A DNA stretch of 64,000 nt from Candidatus Aquiluna sp. XM-24bin5. GTDB lineage: Bacteria; Actinomycetota; Actinomycetia; Actinomycetales; Microbacteriaceae. A program made the translations under genes and the position numbers. Of the stretch, positions 47,594 to 56,178 are shown in pieces (position 1 is the first letter of the stretch; the number at the start of each line of letters is the position of its first letter). The notes beneath the pieces were generated by a model that saw only the letters and a program-made list of their open reading frames with translations, was not told the origin of the DNA and did not search any database. The DNA is taken from NCBI GenBank assembly GCA_003149555.1, contig QCWE01000001.1:124001-188000 (forward strand), in the 5' to 3' direction.

Positions 47594-48163
47594 ATGAGTT
47601 TTGTTGGCGCCATCCAGAGTGGATTTAAGAACTACTTCAATTTTAAAGGCAAGGCATCTAGACGAGAGTTTTGGTTCTGGATTCTCTTTACCGTGCTTCT
47701 TGGCCTTGTTGTGGGAACCATCGAGTCCATGATCTGGCCAGCCCCAGAGCAGACCGCTGACTGGATGCAGGAGATACAAAACGTTGCTGCTCAGCCAACT
47801 CCGCTAAGTAATTTCCTGTCGTTTGCACTTTTGATTCCGAACCTCTCGATACTGGCTCGCAGGCTGCACGATGCAGGATTTTCAGCGAAGTGGATATTTC
47901 TGCAGGCAGTACCAATTGGCTATGGCATCTTCGCCGGCATCGGCGCAGTTGCTGTTTTGAGCGAGGTTCCCGTGGGAGCAATGCTCAGCTCGGAGCAGCT
48001 GATGTCACTAATTTTCTTGGTGCTGCCGATATTCGCTCTTTTCTTGGCGGTGATGGTGGTTTTCATAATCATGACTCTTAGGCCGTCTAAGAGCTTCTAC
48101 GACGGCAACAAATATGTGGAGCCTGAGCCACTCGACTCCTCTAGCGAGGGCACTACCGCCTAG
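47594..48163 (+). CDS. DUF805 family membrane protein
   Basis: A 189-residue protein with the DUF805 opening (FKNYFNFKGKASRREFWFW) and the conserved RRLHDAG motif, plus four transmembrane segments. The family is widespread and of unknown function. A 60-residue hydrophilic/Asn-Ala stretch between segments is unremarkable. Confidence 0.85.
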   Translation: MSFVGAIQSGFKNYFNFKGKASRREFWFWILFTVLLGLVVGTIESMIWPAPEQTADWMQEIQNVAAQPTPLSNFLSFALLIPNLSILARRLHDAGFSAKWIFLQAVPIGYGIFAGIGAVAVLSEVPVGAMLSSEQLMSLIFLVLPIFALFLAVMVVFIIMTLRPSKSFYDGNKYVEPEPLDSSSEGTTA

Positions 48164-48211
48164 CTTTTTCCGGGCTTTATCTCTAAGCTTTAGCTTCTGC
48201 CGTATATCGGC

Positions 48212-48254
48212 CGCGGATAAAGAGAGCTTCATTCAAAAGGTTTGAGGCGCCGCG
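48212..48254 (+). other. Structured leader before rpsO
   Basis: CGCGG (48212-48216) can pair with CCGCG (48250-48254), enclosing a hairpin TTCAAA-AGG-TTTGAG (48232-48246). rpsO leaders often bind S15 for autoregulation; whether this one does is not shown. Confidence 0.35.
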
Positions 48255-48279
48255 CTGCGGAAAGAGAGAGGACCCAAAA

Positions 48280-48549
48280 GTGGCTCTAGACCCACAGGTA
48301 AAGAAACAAATCATTGACGAGTATGCAACCGGCCCCGGAGACACCGGAAGCCCAGAGGTACAGATTGCGGTCCTTTCGCGCCGCATCTCAGATCTCACCG
48401 AGCACCTAAAGGAGCACCACCACGACCACCACTCACGTCGTGGACTACTGCTATTGGTAGGTCAGCGCAGGCGTCTGCTTGACTACCTAAAGAAGGTCGA
48501 CATCGCTCGCTACAGAACGTTGATCGAGCGCATCGGACTTCGTCGCTGA
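48280..48549 (+). CDS. rpsO: 30S ribosomal protein S15
   Basis: An 89-residue primary 16S-binding protein of the 30S platform. It has the typical [50 protein letters not shown] pattern. GTG start with GAGG eight bases upstream. Followed by a strong terminator and then pnp, the conserved rpsO-pnp order. Confidence 0.98.
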   Translation: MALDPQVKKQIIDEYATGPGDTGSPEVQIAVLSRRISDLTEHLKEHHHDHHSRRGLLLLVGQRRRLLDYLKKVDIARYRTLIERIGLRR

Positions 48550-48564
48550 TTTGACTTCCAATTA

Positions 48565-48590
48565 CCCCCGGCAAACCGCCGGGGGTTTTT
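48565..48590 (+). terminator. Rho-independent terminator after rpsO
   Basis: CCCCCGGC and GCCGGGGG form a perfect eight-base-pair GC stem with loop AAACC, followed directly by TTTTT. It is the clearest intrinsic terminator in the window. Confidence 0.92.
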
Positions 48591-48618
48591 GCTTCTAGGC
48601 ATTTCCGCGCCAACTTGT

Positions 48619-48624
48619 TACGCT
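48619..48624 (+). promoter_or_regulatory. Candidate extended -10 (TGT-TACGCT) for pnp
   Basis: TACGCT preceded by TGT lies 29 bp after the rpsO terminator and would give a ~155-nt pnp leader. No convincing -35 is visible. Confidence 0.4.
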
Positions 48625-48638
48625 TGAGGCACGGAGGA

Positions 48639-48786
48639 AACCGGAGGCGGGTCCTCGGTGGAAGATTTTGGGTCACGGCCCCAGGGTTTTTTACTGACGA
48701 CCAGCACTTCCTCCTCCTAGCACGCATGCTTGAAGCCGAATTGGCTTCTTGCTTGATTTGCGTGCGCGTAAGGATAAGGAGGGGCC
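48639..48786 (+). promoter_or_regulatory. Structured pnp 5' leader
   Basis: Two foldable elements are present. Around 48640-48660 ACC-(G)-GAGG pairs with CCTC-GGT. At 48720-48765 GCACGCA pairs with TGCGTGC around an inner perfect hairpin GAAGCC-GAATT-GGCTTC (48732-48748). In E. coli a pnp leader stem is cut by RNase III for autoregulation; a similar role here is inference. The ribosome site AAGGAGGGG follows at 48777-48784. Confidence 0.5.
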
Positions 48787-51012
48787 ATGGAAGGCCCAGA
48801 GATTAAATTCGCAGAAGCCGTGATTGATAACGGCAAATTCGGAAAGCGCACAATTCGCTTTGAGGCTGGGCGCCTAGCCCAGCAGGCAGCTGGAAGTGCT
48901 GCCGTCTATATCGACGAGGAGACCATGCTCTTCTCGGCAACCACTGCCTCGAAGCAGCCAAAAGACCAGTTCGACTTCTTCCCTCTGACAATCGATGTCG
49001 AAGAGCGCATGTATGCAGCTGGAAAGATCCCTGGAAGCTTTTTCCGAAGGGAGGGACGTCCATCTACCGAGGCCATCCTGGCCGCTAGGTTGATTGACCG
49101 CCCGCTACGCCCATCCTTTGTTGATGGTCTTCGTAATGAGATTCAGGTAGTCGTCACGGTTATGTCGATTGCTCCAGATGAGCTATACGACGTCGTGGCA
49201 ATCAACGCAGCTTCGATGTCGACCCAGCTTGCAGGACTGCCATTCTCTGGTCCGGTTGCAGGTGTACGAGTTGCACTGATCGATGGTCAGTGGGTTGCAT
49301 TCCCCAAGCACTCTGAGCTTGAGAATGCAGTGTTTGACATGGTGGTCGCTGGAAGGGTTATCAGCGAGGGCGGCAAGGAAGACGTCGCGATCATGATGGT
49401 TGAGGCAGAGGCCACCGACAACAGCTGGGACCTAATCGGTGCTGGCGCTGTTTCTCCAACAGAGGAGGTCGTCGCCGAGGGTCTTGAGGCCGCAAAGCCA
49501 TTCATCAAGGCACTGGTCGAGGCACAAAACAAGCTAGCTTCCCAGGCCGCAAAGGAAACCGCTGAGTACCCAGTCTTCCTGCCTTACTCAGACGAGGTCT
49601 ATGAGGCAGTTGCCGCTGAATGTGGCGAGGAGTTGGCAAAGGTTTACCAGATTGCCGACAAGCAGGAGCGCCAGGTTGCTGACGATGAGCTAAAGGCAAA
49701 GGTTCGTGAGAGCCTCGAGGCGAAGCTCTCAGAGGAGCACATGGCCCAGTTCTCGGCTGCTTACAAGGCAGTCTCAAAGAAGGTAATGCGCACGAGAGTG
49801 CTCAAGGAAGGTATCCGCATTGACGGCCGCGGTCTAAGCGACATCCGCGTAATCGATGCTGAGGTTGCTGTAATTCCTCGCACCCACGGCTCTGCAATTT
49901 TCCAGCGTGGAGAGACCCAGATTCTTGGTGTCACCACCTTGAACATGCTCAAGATGGAGCAGCAGATTGATGCGCTCACTCCCGAGACGTCAAAGCGCTA
50001 CATGCACCACTACAACTTCCCTCCCTACTCAACCGGAGAGACTGGTCGGGTCGGTTCGCCAAAGCGTCGTGAGATTGGTCACGGAGCCCTTGCTGAGCGA
50101 GCCCTGGTTCCAGTCCTGCCCTCGCGCGACGAGTTCCCATATGCGATCCGCCAGGTCTCAGAGGCACTGGGTTCAAACGGCTCAACTTCGATGGGTAGTG
50201 TGTGTGCCTCAACGCTGAGCCTCCTAAACGCGGGAGTGCCTTTGCGTGCTCCGGTTGCGGGTATTGCCATGGGTCTAATCTCTGACACCGTTGACGGTAA
50301 GACTCAGTATGCGGCTCTTACCGACATTCTTGGAGCCGAGGACGCACTTGGTGACATGGACTTCAAGGTCGCAGGAACCAGAAACTTCGTGACCGCAATC
50401 CAGCTGGACACCAAGCTTGACGGTATCCCATCTGCAGAGCTTGCTAAGGCCCTAACTCAGGCCAAGGAGGCAAGACTCTTCATTCTTGATGTGATGAACG
50501 AGGCAATCGACGAGCCAGACGAGATGTCTGTCTACGCACCTAGGGTTATCGCGGTGAAGATTCCAGTTGACAAGATCGGTGAGGTTATCGGTCCAAAGGG
50601 CAAGATGATCAATCAGATTCAGGAAGACACAGGAGCCGACATCTCAATTGAAGACGACGGCACTGTCTACATCGGTGCAACTGACGGCACAAGCGCCGAC
50701 GCTGCAAAGGCTGCTATCAATGCAATCGCCAACCCTCACGTCCCTGAGGTAGGGGAGCGGTTCCTTGGAACGGTTGTCAAGTTGGCAACCTTCGGAGCCT
50801 TCGTATCGCTCTTGCCTGGCAAGGACGGCCTGCTTCACGTTTCCGAGCTCAAGAAGCTATCGGGCGGCAAGCGAGTTGAGAACGTCGAGGATGTCTTGGA
50901 GGTTGGCCAGAAGATTCTGGTTGAGCTGACCAAGGTTGATGACCGCGGCAAGCTCTCGCTCTCGCCTGTAATTGAGGGCGAGGACGGAGCCTCCGAGGAA
51001 GATTCCGAGTAG
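48787..51012 (+). CDS. pnp: Polyribonucleotide nucleotidyltransferase
   Basis: A 741-residue phosphorolytic 3'-5' exoribonuclease and degradosome component. Two RNase PH domains flank an alpha-helical region; the active-site aspartates lie in [18 protein letters not shown]. The KH domain reads [20 protein letters not shown] and the C-terminal S1 domain [21 protein letters not shown]. It acts with RNase J (gene at 56-58 kb) in RNA turnover. Confidence 0.98.
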   Translation: MEGPEIKFAEAVIDNGKFGKRTIRFEAGRLAQQAAGSAAVYIDEETMLFSATTASKQPKDQFDFFPLTIDVEERMYAAGKIPGSFFRREGRPSTEAILAARLIDRPLRPSFVDGLRNEIQVVVTVMSIAPDELYDVVAINAASMSTQLAGLPFSGPVAGVRVALIDGQWVAFPKHSELENAVFDMVVAGRVISEGGKEDVAIMMVEAEATDNSWDLIGAGAVSPTEEVVAEGLEAAKPFIKALVEAQNKLASQAAKETAEYPVFLPYSDEVYEAVAAECGEELAKVYQIADKQERQVADDELKAKVRESLEAKLSEEHMAQFSAAYKAVSKKVMRTRVLKEGIRIDGRGLSDIRVIDAEVAVIPRTHGSAIFQRGETQILGVTTLNMLKMEQQIDALTPETSKRYMHHYNFPPYSTGETGRVGSPKRREIGHGALAERALVPVLPSRDEFPYAIRQVSEALGSNGSTSMGSVCASTLSLLNAGVPLRAPVAGIAMGLISDTVDGKTQYAALTDILGAEDALGDMDFKVAGTRNFVTAIQLDTKLDGIPSAELAKALTQAKEARLFILDVMNEAIDEPDEMSVYAPRVIAVKIPVDKIGEVIGPKGKMINQIQEDTGADISIEDDGTVYIGATDGTSADAAKAAINAIANPHVPEVGERFLGTVVKLATFGAFVSLLPGKDGLLHVSELKKLSGGKRVENVEDVLEVGQKILVELTKVDDRGKLSLSPVIEGEDGASEEDSE

Positions 51013-51015
51013 TTA

Positions 51016-52326
51016 TTGGAACTAAAGCTAGATAGCTCAGTCGAATTCACCGCTGAGGCATCAAGGATCTCTAGAACCTTGCTGCCCAGCGGTGTTCGCA
51101 TTCTTAGCGAGGAGGTGCCCTCGGCACCTTCGGTTGCGATTGCGGCCTCGCTAGGGGTCGGCTCGCGCGATGAGACGGATGATCACCTCGGCTCCACCCA
51201 TTTCTTAGAGCACCTGTTGTTCAAGGGAACTGCAAGGCGTAGCGCGCGAGAAATTTCGGTTGCCTTTGACTCGGTGGGAGGCTCATCAAACGCAGCCACA
51301 GCAAAGGAGTACACCAGCTACTACGCGAGAGTCCAAAGCGCGGCGATGCCGCTTGCCATGGATGTCATTCTGGACATGTTCACCGCGGCAAAGTTAGACA
51401 GCAAAGATTTCGAAACCGAGCGCACGGTGATCCTCGAAGAGCTCGCAATGAATGAGGACGACCCCGAGGATGTCGCACACGAAGCCTTTGCCGATGCACT
51501 CATGCCGAACACGGCGCTTGGAAGACCAATCGGCGGCAGTCCAGAGAGCATCAAGGCGGTGACTCGCGATCGCGTCTTTGAGCACTATCTCGAAAACTAC
51601 ACTCCAGGGGCTCTGATTATCACGGCTGCAGGGGGCGTGAATCATGAAGAGCTAGTTGAGCTAGTGACTAAGCAGCTTGATTCTGTGGGGTGGTCAACGC
51701 CGGGAGCACCACTGGCCAGAAGACAGCAAGAGCCTGCGCAACTACCAGACCCAGAGCCCCTCAGGCTCATTACTAAGGACGTGCAGCAGGCAAACGTGCT
51801 CTTGGGTCACCAGAGCCTCCATGCTCTCGACGACAGGCGCTACGCGCTTGGAATCATGAACACTATTTTGGGTGGTGGGATGTCTTCCCGGCTCTACCAG
51901 GAGATTCGTGAGGACAGGGGGCTGGCCTACTCGACCTACTCCTATCAACATGGCTACTCAGACGCAGGCTTCTTTGGGATGTATGCGGGGTGTAGTCCCG
52001 AGAATGCTTCGGCGGTGGTCGACCTGATGCGTCAGGGACTTGACGGTATTGCTCAATCTGGTGTTACTGACCATGAATTTGAGTTGGCGCTCGGAAACAT
52101 CACCGGAGGCCTCGCGCTGCGATTCGAGGGAACCATTTCTCGCATGAACCGCCTAATGGGTGCGGAGCTTGGAAGTGGCGAGTGGCTGAGCGTTGGTGAA
52201 GTGCTGGAGCGCTTCCGCGCTGTCACCAAGGAAGAGGTTCAAGAGGTTGCGCAACTGATCAGCTCAAAACCCTCAACACTGGTAGCCGTGGGAAGTTCCC
52301 TTGGGCAGCTCGAGAAGAGAGCTTGA
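51016..52326 (+). CDS. M16 family zinc peptidase
   Basis: A 436-residue inverzincin. The zinc motif HFLEH spans residues 62-66, with the downstream glutamate in ILEELAMNEDD, followed by a second, non-catalytic M16 domain carrying the R-Y-type pattern (SRLYQEIREDRGLAYSTYS). The gene follows pnp by three bases, the standard pnp-M16-dapB order of Gram-positives, although its substrate is unknown. The TTG start lacks a clear ribosome site; coupling to pnp is likely. Confidence 0.92.
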   Translation: MELKLDSSVEFTAEASRISRTLLPSGVRILSEEVPSAPSVAIAASLGVGSRDETDDHLGSTHFLEHLLFKGTARRSAREISVAFDSVGGSSNAATAKEYTSYYARVQSAAMPLAMDVILDMFTAAKLDSKDFETERTVILEELAMNEDDPEDVAHEAFADALMPNTALGRPIGGSPESIKAVTRDRVFEHYLENYTPGALIITAAGGVNHEELVELVTKQLDSVGWSTPGAPLARRQQEPAQLPDPEPLRLITKDVQQANVLLGHQSLHALDDRRYALGIMNTILGGGMSSRLYQEIREDRGLAYSTYSYQHGYSDAGFFGMYAGCSPENASAVVDLMRQGLDGIAQSGVTDHEFELALGNITGGLALRFEGTISRMNRLMGAELGSGEWLSVGEVLERFRAVTKEEVQEVAQLISSKPSTLVAVGSSLGQLEKRA

Positions 52327-52332
52327 TAGGTT
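52327..52332 (+). promoter_or_regulatory. -10 box TAGGTT, leaderless dapB
   Basis: TAGGTT lies directly after the M16 stop codon, seven bases before the ATG at 52340. No Shine-Dalgarno fits. Confidence 0.48.
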
Positions 52333-52339
52333 TAGCACC

Positions 52340-53056
52340 ATGATTTCAGTGGCAATCCTTGGAGCATCAGGCCGCATGGGCCGGCTTACCAAAGAGCTGG
52401 TTGACTCAGACGCCAACCTAAAGCTGCACGTTGCCATGGACTCCTCCTCTGCGCACCAGGAGATGTTGGGTGCGGATGTTGTTATTGATTTCACCAATCT
52501 CGAAGCCTCAGAGGAGCTAGTCAGGTTTGCCGTGCAGTCAGGAATGAAGGTCGTAGTTGGCACCTCCGGCTGGTCCGAAAACAAGCTGGCTGGCCTCGAT
52601 AAGTTGCTCGGAGAGAATCCTTCGGCGGCAGTGGTTGTGGTGCCGAACTTCTCCATTGGTTCGATGCTGCTGCAGCGCTTTGCAGCCGAGGCAGCCGCGC
52701 ACTTCCAATCCATTGAGATCATCGAGGCTCACCACGCTGGCAAGCTCGATTCCCCCTCTGGCACCGCAATCAGAACGGCTGAGCAGATTTCCAAAAATCG
52801 ACGGTCCCAACCCCTGATTCCTGGTGTGGACCAGGATGCCAGGGGACAGGTAGTCGCGGGGGTTCCAATCCACTCGCTCAGGATGGACGGCGTCAGCGCT
52901 AAGCAAGACGTGGTTTTCGGGGCCGACAGCGAGCAGTTGGTGCTTAGCCACGACGTCACCTCGCACCGCGCCTATGCCGCTGGAATTCTGAAGTCCATCG
53001 AGTTTGCAGCAGGCGCTAAGGGTCTGACTATCGGTCTGGAGAATGTTCTTGGCTAA
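52340..53056 (+). CDS. dapB: 4-hydroxy-tetrahydrodipicolinate reductase
   Basis: A 238-residue NAD(P)H-dependent reductase of lysine/DAP synthesis. The Rossmann loop is GASGRMG, and the substrate-site motif is EAHHAGKLDSPSGTA. The start is ATG 52340, because the longer frame overlaps the M16 gene and adds residues without homologous character. Its 3' end overlaps the next gene by 14 bp. dapA lies 2 kb downstream. Confidence 0.96.
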   Translation: MISVAILGASGRMGRLTKELVDSDANLKLHVAMDSSSAHQEMLGADVVIDFTNLEASEELVRFAVQSGMKVVVGTSGWSENKLAGLDKLLGENPSAAVVVVPNFSIGSMLLQRFAAEAAAHFQSIEIIEAHHAGKLDSPSGTAIRTAEQISKNRRSQPLIPGVDQDARGQVVAGVPIHSLRMDGVSAKQDVVFGADSEQLVLSHDVTSHRAYAAGILKSIEFAAGAKGLTIGLENVLG

Positions 53057-53501
53057 ACCCGCTACTCTCGCGTGGCTTGCCGTAATTGTTTTTCTAACTC
53101 TGCTTTATGCCTTTCAGTTATTTGAAAGGGCAGTCGTGCTTTTGCAGGATGGCTCTGCTGTCGCTATTGCAATGGGCCTTGCGATCCTTGTATTGCCGCC
53201 ATTTGCACTCGCCTTTGTGATTATCGAGCTGCAGTTTGGCCTAAGGGCCGCAAAGCTCCAGCGCCTATCGGACGAGGCTGGACTTGGGTTCGACTACGAA
53301 GTTCGTCCCAGCGGCAGGGCGAAGCGCGAGAGCGCGGCGGTCGGCTTCGACCACTTTAAAACTTTGGTTGAACAAGATGAGGGTAATTACCTTTACTGGT
53401 TCCTACTCGCCGATGCCTACGACAAGATGGGTGACCGAGCTAGAGCTCGAAAGACGGCGAGAAAGTCTTTTCTACTTGCCAAGCAGGCCGGCGCGCTTTA
53501 G
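53043..53501 (+). CDS. TPR-like membrane protein, unknown
   Basis: A 152-residue protein: two transmembrane segments (about residues 7-25 and 37-62), then a soluble part ending in a tetratricopeptide-like helix pair (NYLYWFLLADAYDKMGDRARARKTA). A gene like this follows dapB in many Microbacteriaceae. Its function is unknown. It overlaps dapB by 14 bp and converges with the DUF4395 gene by 30 bp. Confidence 0.75.
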   Translation: MFLAKPATLAWLAVIVFLTLLYAFQLFERAVVLLQDGSAVAIAMGLAILVLPPFALAFVIIELQFGLRAAKLQRLSDEAGLGFDYEVRPSGRAKRESAAVGFDHFKTLVEQDEGNYLYWFLLADAYDKMGDRARARKTARKSFLLAKQAGAL

Positions 53502-53921
53502 CAGCAGATACATCTGGCAGCCCAGGCAGAAGGCAAAGAATGCATTCAGAAAAGCCGCCACAAAAATAAAGGCAGCCGCAATCGCCACAACGAGCTCGCT
53601 GCCAAGCACGATGCCCAGACCACCGATAATCGCAAAGCTGAGTCCAACTTTCTGGGCAAACTGCGGAGGCCTAGGGTCTTCAAGTTCCGAAGGCTCTTTG
53701 AGCCGGGGTTTGATAAGCCTGCTGAAAAGAAGTTGGTAGGGGTGGGTCTTTGGAGCCAAAACGCTCCATAGAAAGAGCACCAGAAGTAATCCTGCAAGTG
53801 CATAAGCCGTGGAGGGATTACCCAATGCTCCGATAGCAGCTGCAAATGCAAATAGCGAAATCACGCTGGTGATACCAGCTCCAAATCGAGGACCCCTGGG
53901 GTCGATAAACTGCACGCTCAT
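53472..53921 (-). CDS. DUF4395 family membrane protein
   Basis: A 149-residue protein with four hydrophobic segments, beginning with an FIDPRGPRFGAG segment and ending with the conserved CLGCQMY motif. DUF4395 proteins are usually encoded next to thioredoxin-like proteins, as here; the Cys pair suggests a redox role in the membrane. It overlaps the thioredoxin gene by four bases (ATGA). Confidence 0.85.
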   Translation of the reverse strand: MSVQFIDPRGPRFGAGITSVISLFAFAAAIGALGNPSTAYALAGLLLVLFLWSVLAPKTHPYQLLFSRLIKPRLKEPSELEDPRPPQFAQKVGLSFAIIGGLGIVLGSELVVAIAAAFIFVAAFLNAFFAFCLGCQMYLLLKRAGLLGK

Positions 53922-54355
53922 TTCACTCCTAGCTTCTCCAGTTCCTGTACAAGTAGCGGCAGCTTTGGCACGCCGCCGACGCGGTAGACAATCTCACCTC
54001 TTGGATTCAGCACAAAAACGGTGGGGGTCTGGCTGATCCCAAAGTGGGCGGCAATCTCGATTCGATCCGTGATATCTACCTCTAGGTGGCTGAGGCCACC
54101 CATGCGATATTCCAGCTGGGCCAGCTGCCTTCTCACCCCTGGGCACTGCCCGCAGTACTCGGTTGAGAATTGCAGCAGGGTTGCCTTCTTGCCTAGATCG
54201 CTGGTTGGAACCCCGTTTTTGGTTGCCTTCAGCCGGGCTAGATCGACCCGCTCCTTGCCCGCGACCTTGTGGCCGCGACCCTGGAGAAATCGGTAGCCGA
54301 AACCCAAGGCCAAGGCTCCTCCAATAAGTAGGCCGACGAGACTTAGGGAATCCAC
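53918..54355 (-). CDS. Membrane-anchored thioredoxin-like protein
   Basis: A 145-residue protein with one N-terminal transmembrane segment (about 5-25) and a thioredoxin fold; the redox motif is CGQC (Cys68, Cys71) and cis-Pro lies in SQTPTVFVLNP. It probably handles thiols outside the membrane with the DUF4395 partner. The GTG start has TAACCT six bases upstream, so a leaderless mRNA is likely; it diverges from thyX. Confidence 0.87.
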   Translation of the reverse strand: MDSLSLVGLLIGGALALGFGYRFLQGRGHKVAGKERVDLARLKATKNGVPTSDLGKKATLLQFSTEYCGQCPGVRRQLAQLEYRMGGLSHLEVDITDRIEIAAHFGISQTPTVFVLNPRGEIVYRVGGVPKLPLLVQELEKLGVK

Positions 54356-54361
54356 CGTGCA

Positions 54362-54367
54362 AGGTTA
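54362..54367 (-). promoter_or_regulatory. -10 box TAACCT, leaderless thioredoxin gene
   Basis: Reverse-strand TAACCT is followed by TGCACG and the GTG start at 54355 (six-base spacing). Confidence 0.5.
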
Positions 54368-54422
54368 AGCGAAAAGGCGAGCTCTAGGCGGAGTGTTGCG
54401 CTTTTTTACTTATGCCTAGCTT

Positions 54423-54428
54423 TAGGCT
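54423..54428 (+). promoter_or_regulatory. -10 box TAGGCT, leaderless thyX
   Basis: TAGGCT is followed by TGCTCCG (seven bases) and ATG 54436. This favours that start over the in-frame ATG at 54412. Confidence 0.52.
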
Positions 54429-54435
54429 TGCTCCG

Positions 54436-55164
54436 ATGAGTGAGATTGAATTTAGATCCGACGTGACTGTTGAGCTGGTTCGCTCCAGCGCGCAAGACGC
54501 TGACGTGCTTTTTGCGGCAAGGGTTTCTACTCAGGGTGAGCAGACTCTTGAGAGTGCCAAGGTTGCCGATGCCGAGATTGAGAAGCGTGACAAGGGACTT
54601 ATCAACTACCTGATGCGCGATCGCCACGGCTCACCTTTTGAGCACAACTCGATGACTTTTTACGTGCAGGCACCAATCTTTGTCTTCCGCGAGTTCATGC
54701 GCCACCGCATTGCAAGCTACAACGAGGAGTCTGGTCGCTACCGCGAGCTCAGGCCGGTCTTTTATGTCCCCGGCCCTGAACGAAAGCTGATTCAGGTTGG
54801 CAAGCCTGGCGCGTACGAATTTGAGGACGGTACGGCGGAGCAGACAGCCTTGGTTGAGCAGGAGACAATGGCCGTGACCAGAGCCGCATACGAGTCTTAT
54901 CAACGCATGCTCGAGGCTGGTGTTGCCAGGGAGGTTGCACGAATCGTGCTGCCGCTGAATATCTACTCTTCGATGTATGTCACCATGAACGCCAGGTCGC
55001 TCATGAACTTCCTGTCGCTTCGTACCAAGCGCGAGGGAACTCACTTCCCCTCATTCCCGCAACGCGAGATCGAGATGGTGGCGGAGAAGATGGAAGAGGA
55101 GTGGGCCAAGCTCATGCCTCTGAGCTACGAGACCTTCAACGAGAACGGTCGGGTCGCTCCATAG
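54436..55164 (+). CDS. thyX: FAD-dependent thymidylate synthase
   Basis: A 242-residue flavin enzyme that methylates dUMP using methylene-tetrahydrofolate and NADPH, unrelated to ThyA. The ThyX signature begins RHR at residues 89-91 and continues IASYNEESGRY. The C-terminal NARSLMNFLSLR segment is also conserved. The start at 54436 is preferred over ATG 54412 (eight more residues) because of the -10 spacing. ThyX-only actinobacteria usually lack thyA; that cannot be tested here. Confidence 0.95.
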   Translation: MSEIEFRSDVTVELVRSSAQDADVLFAARVSTQGEQTLESAKVADAEIEKRDKGLINYLMRDRHGSPFEHNSMTFYVQAPIFVFREFMRHRIASYNEESGRYRELRPVFYVPGPERKLIQVGKPGAYEFEDGTAEQTALVEQETMAVTRAAYESYQRMLEAGVAREVARIVLPLNIYSSMYVTMNARSLMNFLSLRTKREGTHFPSFPQREIEMVAEKMEEEWAKLMPLSYETFNENGRVAP

Positions 55165-55185
55165 TCTTTCTCTCGCCTGTTTCGC

Positions 55186-55191
55186 TAGGCT
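55186..55191 (+). promoter_or_regulatory. -10 box TAGGCT, leaderless dapA
   Basis: TAGGCT is followed by AGCCGG and the ATG at 55198 (six-base spacing), with no ribosome site. Confidence 0.55.
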
Positions 55192-55197
55192 AGCCGG

Positions 55198-56178
55198 ATG
55201 GTTACTCAAGAGCCCGATGTTTTTGGCCAGGTGCTTGTTGCGCTGGTGACGCCTATGAATCACGAGGGCGAAGTCGACTGGGATGCCACCGAGAGGCACA
55301 TCGACTACGTGATTTCTGCTGGCGCTGATGGCGTTGTCGTCACTGGCACCACAGGTGAAACCTCAACGCTCACAGATGCTGAGAAGATCAAGCTGGTTGA
55401 AGTTGGCAAGTCGGTGTCTTCCGGCAGGGCCAAGATCATTACTGGTGGAGGTTCGAACGAGACCGCACACGCAATCCAGCTCTACAAGGCAAGTGAGAAG
55501 GCTGGTGCGGATGGAGTCATGGTTGTGACCCCTTACTACAACAAGCCAACTCAGGCCGGCATTCTGACTCACTTCAGGTTGATTGCAGATGCCACCGATC
55601 TTCCGGTAATTCTCTACGACATTCCTGGTAGGACTGGCGTGCCAATTTCATACGACACCTTCCACAGAGCGGCAAAGCACCCGAACATTGTCGCTATCAA
55701 GGACGCGAAGGGCGATCTGGCTCAGACCTCGAGACTGCTTCTGGAGACTGGGCTGATGTATTTCTCGGGAGACGACTCAAACGTGCTGCCACACCTTTCA
55801 CTCGGTGCTACGGGTCTAATTGGCGTGACCGCAAACATTGCCCCCCATGCCTACAGAGCAATGGTTGATGCCACGAATGCCAATGATTTCCATTCGGCGC
55901 TCGCGGTTCATAACGCTCTTGAGCCACTGCAGAGAGCTGTTATGACACACGTTCCCGGGACGGTTGCAGCAAAGTATGTTCTGCACGGCCTTGGAAAGAT
56001 CTCATCGCCTCGCGTGAGGCTTCCATTGGTTGGTCCAGAGGACCATGAGGCTGCACTCATCGAGGGCGGCATCGACCAGGTCAAGGAGGTGCCGGGAATC
56101 AGCTTCGACAACTTCCGGCCTGATCGCAACGCGGCCGCTGGCGGAGCATTGCCAAAGGTCGCCGGAACCACTCGCTAG
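55198..56178 (+). CDS. dapA: 4-hydroxy-tetrahydrodipicolinate synthase
   Basis: A 326-residue TIM-barrel aldolase condensing pyruvate with aspartate semialdehyde, the entry to lysine/DAP synthesis. The GTTGETSTLT motif, catalytic Tyr pair at 113-114 in TPYYNKP, and Schiff-base Lys168 in VAIKDAKGD are clear. The stop codon overlaps the GTG of rnj; the dapA-rnj-ftsK order is widely conserved in actinobacteria. Confidence 0.97.
   Translation: MVTQEPDVFGQVLVALVTPMNHEGEVDWDATERHIDYVISAGADGVVVTGTTGETSTLTDAEKIKLVEVGKSVSSGRAKIITGGGSNETAHAIQLYKASEKAGADGVMVVTPYYNKPTQAGILTHFRLIADATDLPVILYDIPGRTGVPISYDTFHRAAKHPNIVAIKDAKGDLAQTSRLLLETGLMYFSGDDSNVLPHLSLGATGLIGVTANIAPHAYRAMVDATNANDFHSALAVHNALEPLQRAVMTHVPGTVAAKYVLHGLGKISSPRVRLPLVGPEDHEAALIEGGIDQVKEVPGISFDNFRPDRNAAAGGALPKVAGTTR

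Noticed and set aside
48615..48806. 63-codon forward frame across the pnp leader
   Set aside because: It overlaps the pnp start, has odd composition and conflicts with the leader stems; no domain.
54412..54435. ATG 54412 as thyX start
   Set aside because: It precedes the -10 box TAGGCT; the ATG at 54436 lies at the leaderless spacing. Not fully excluded.
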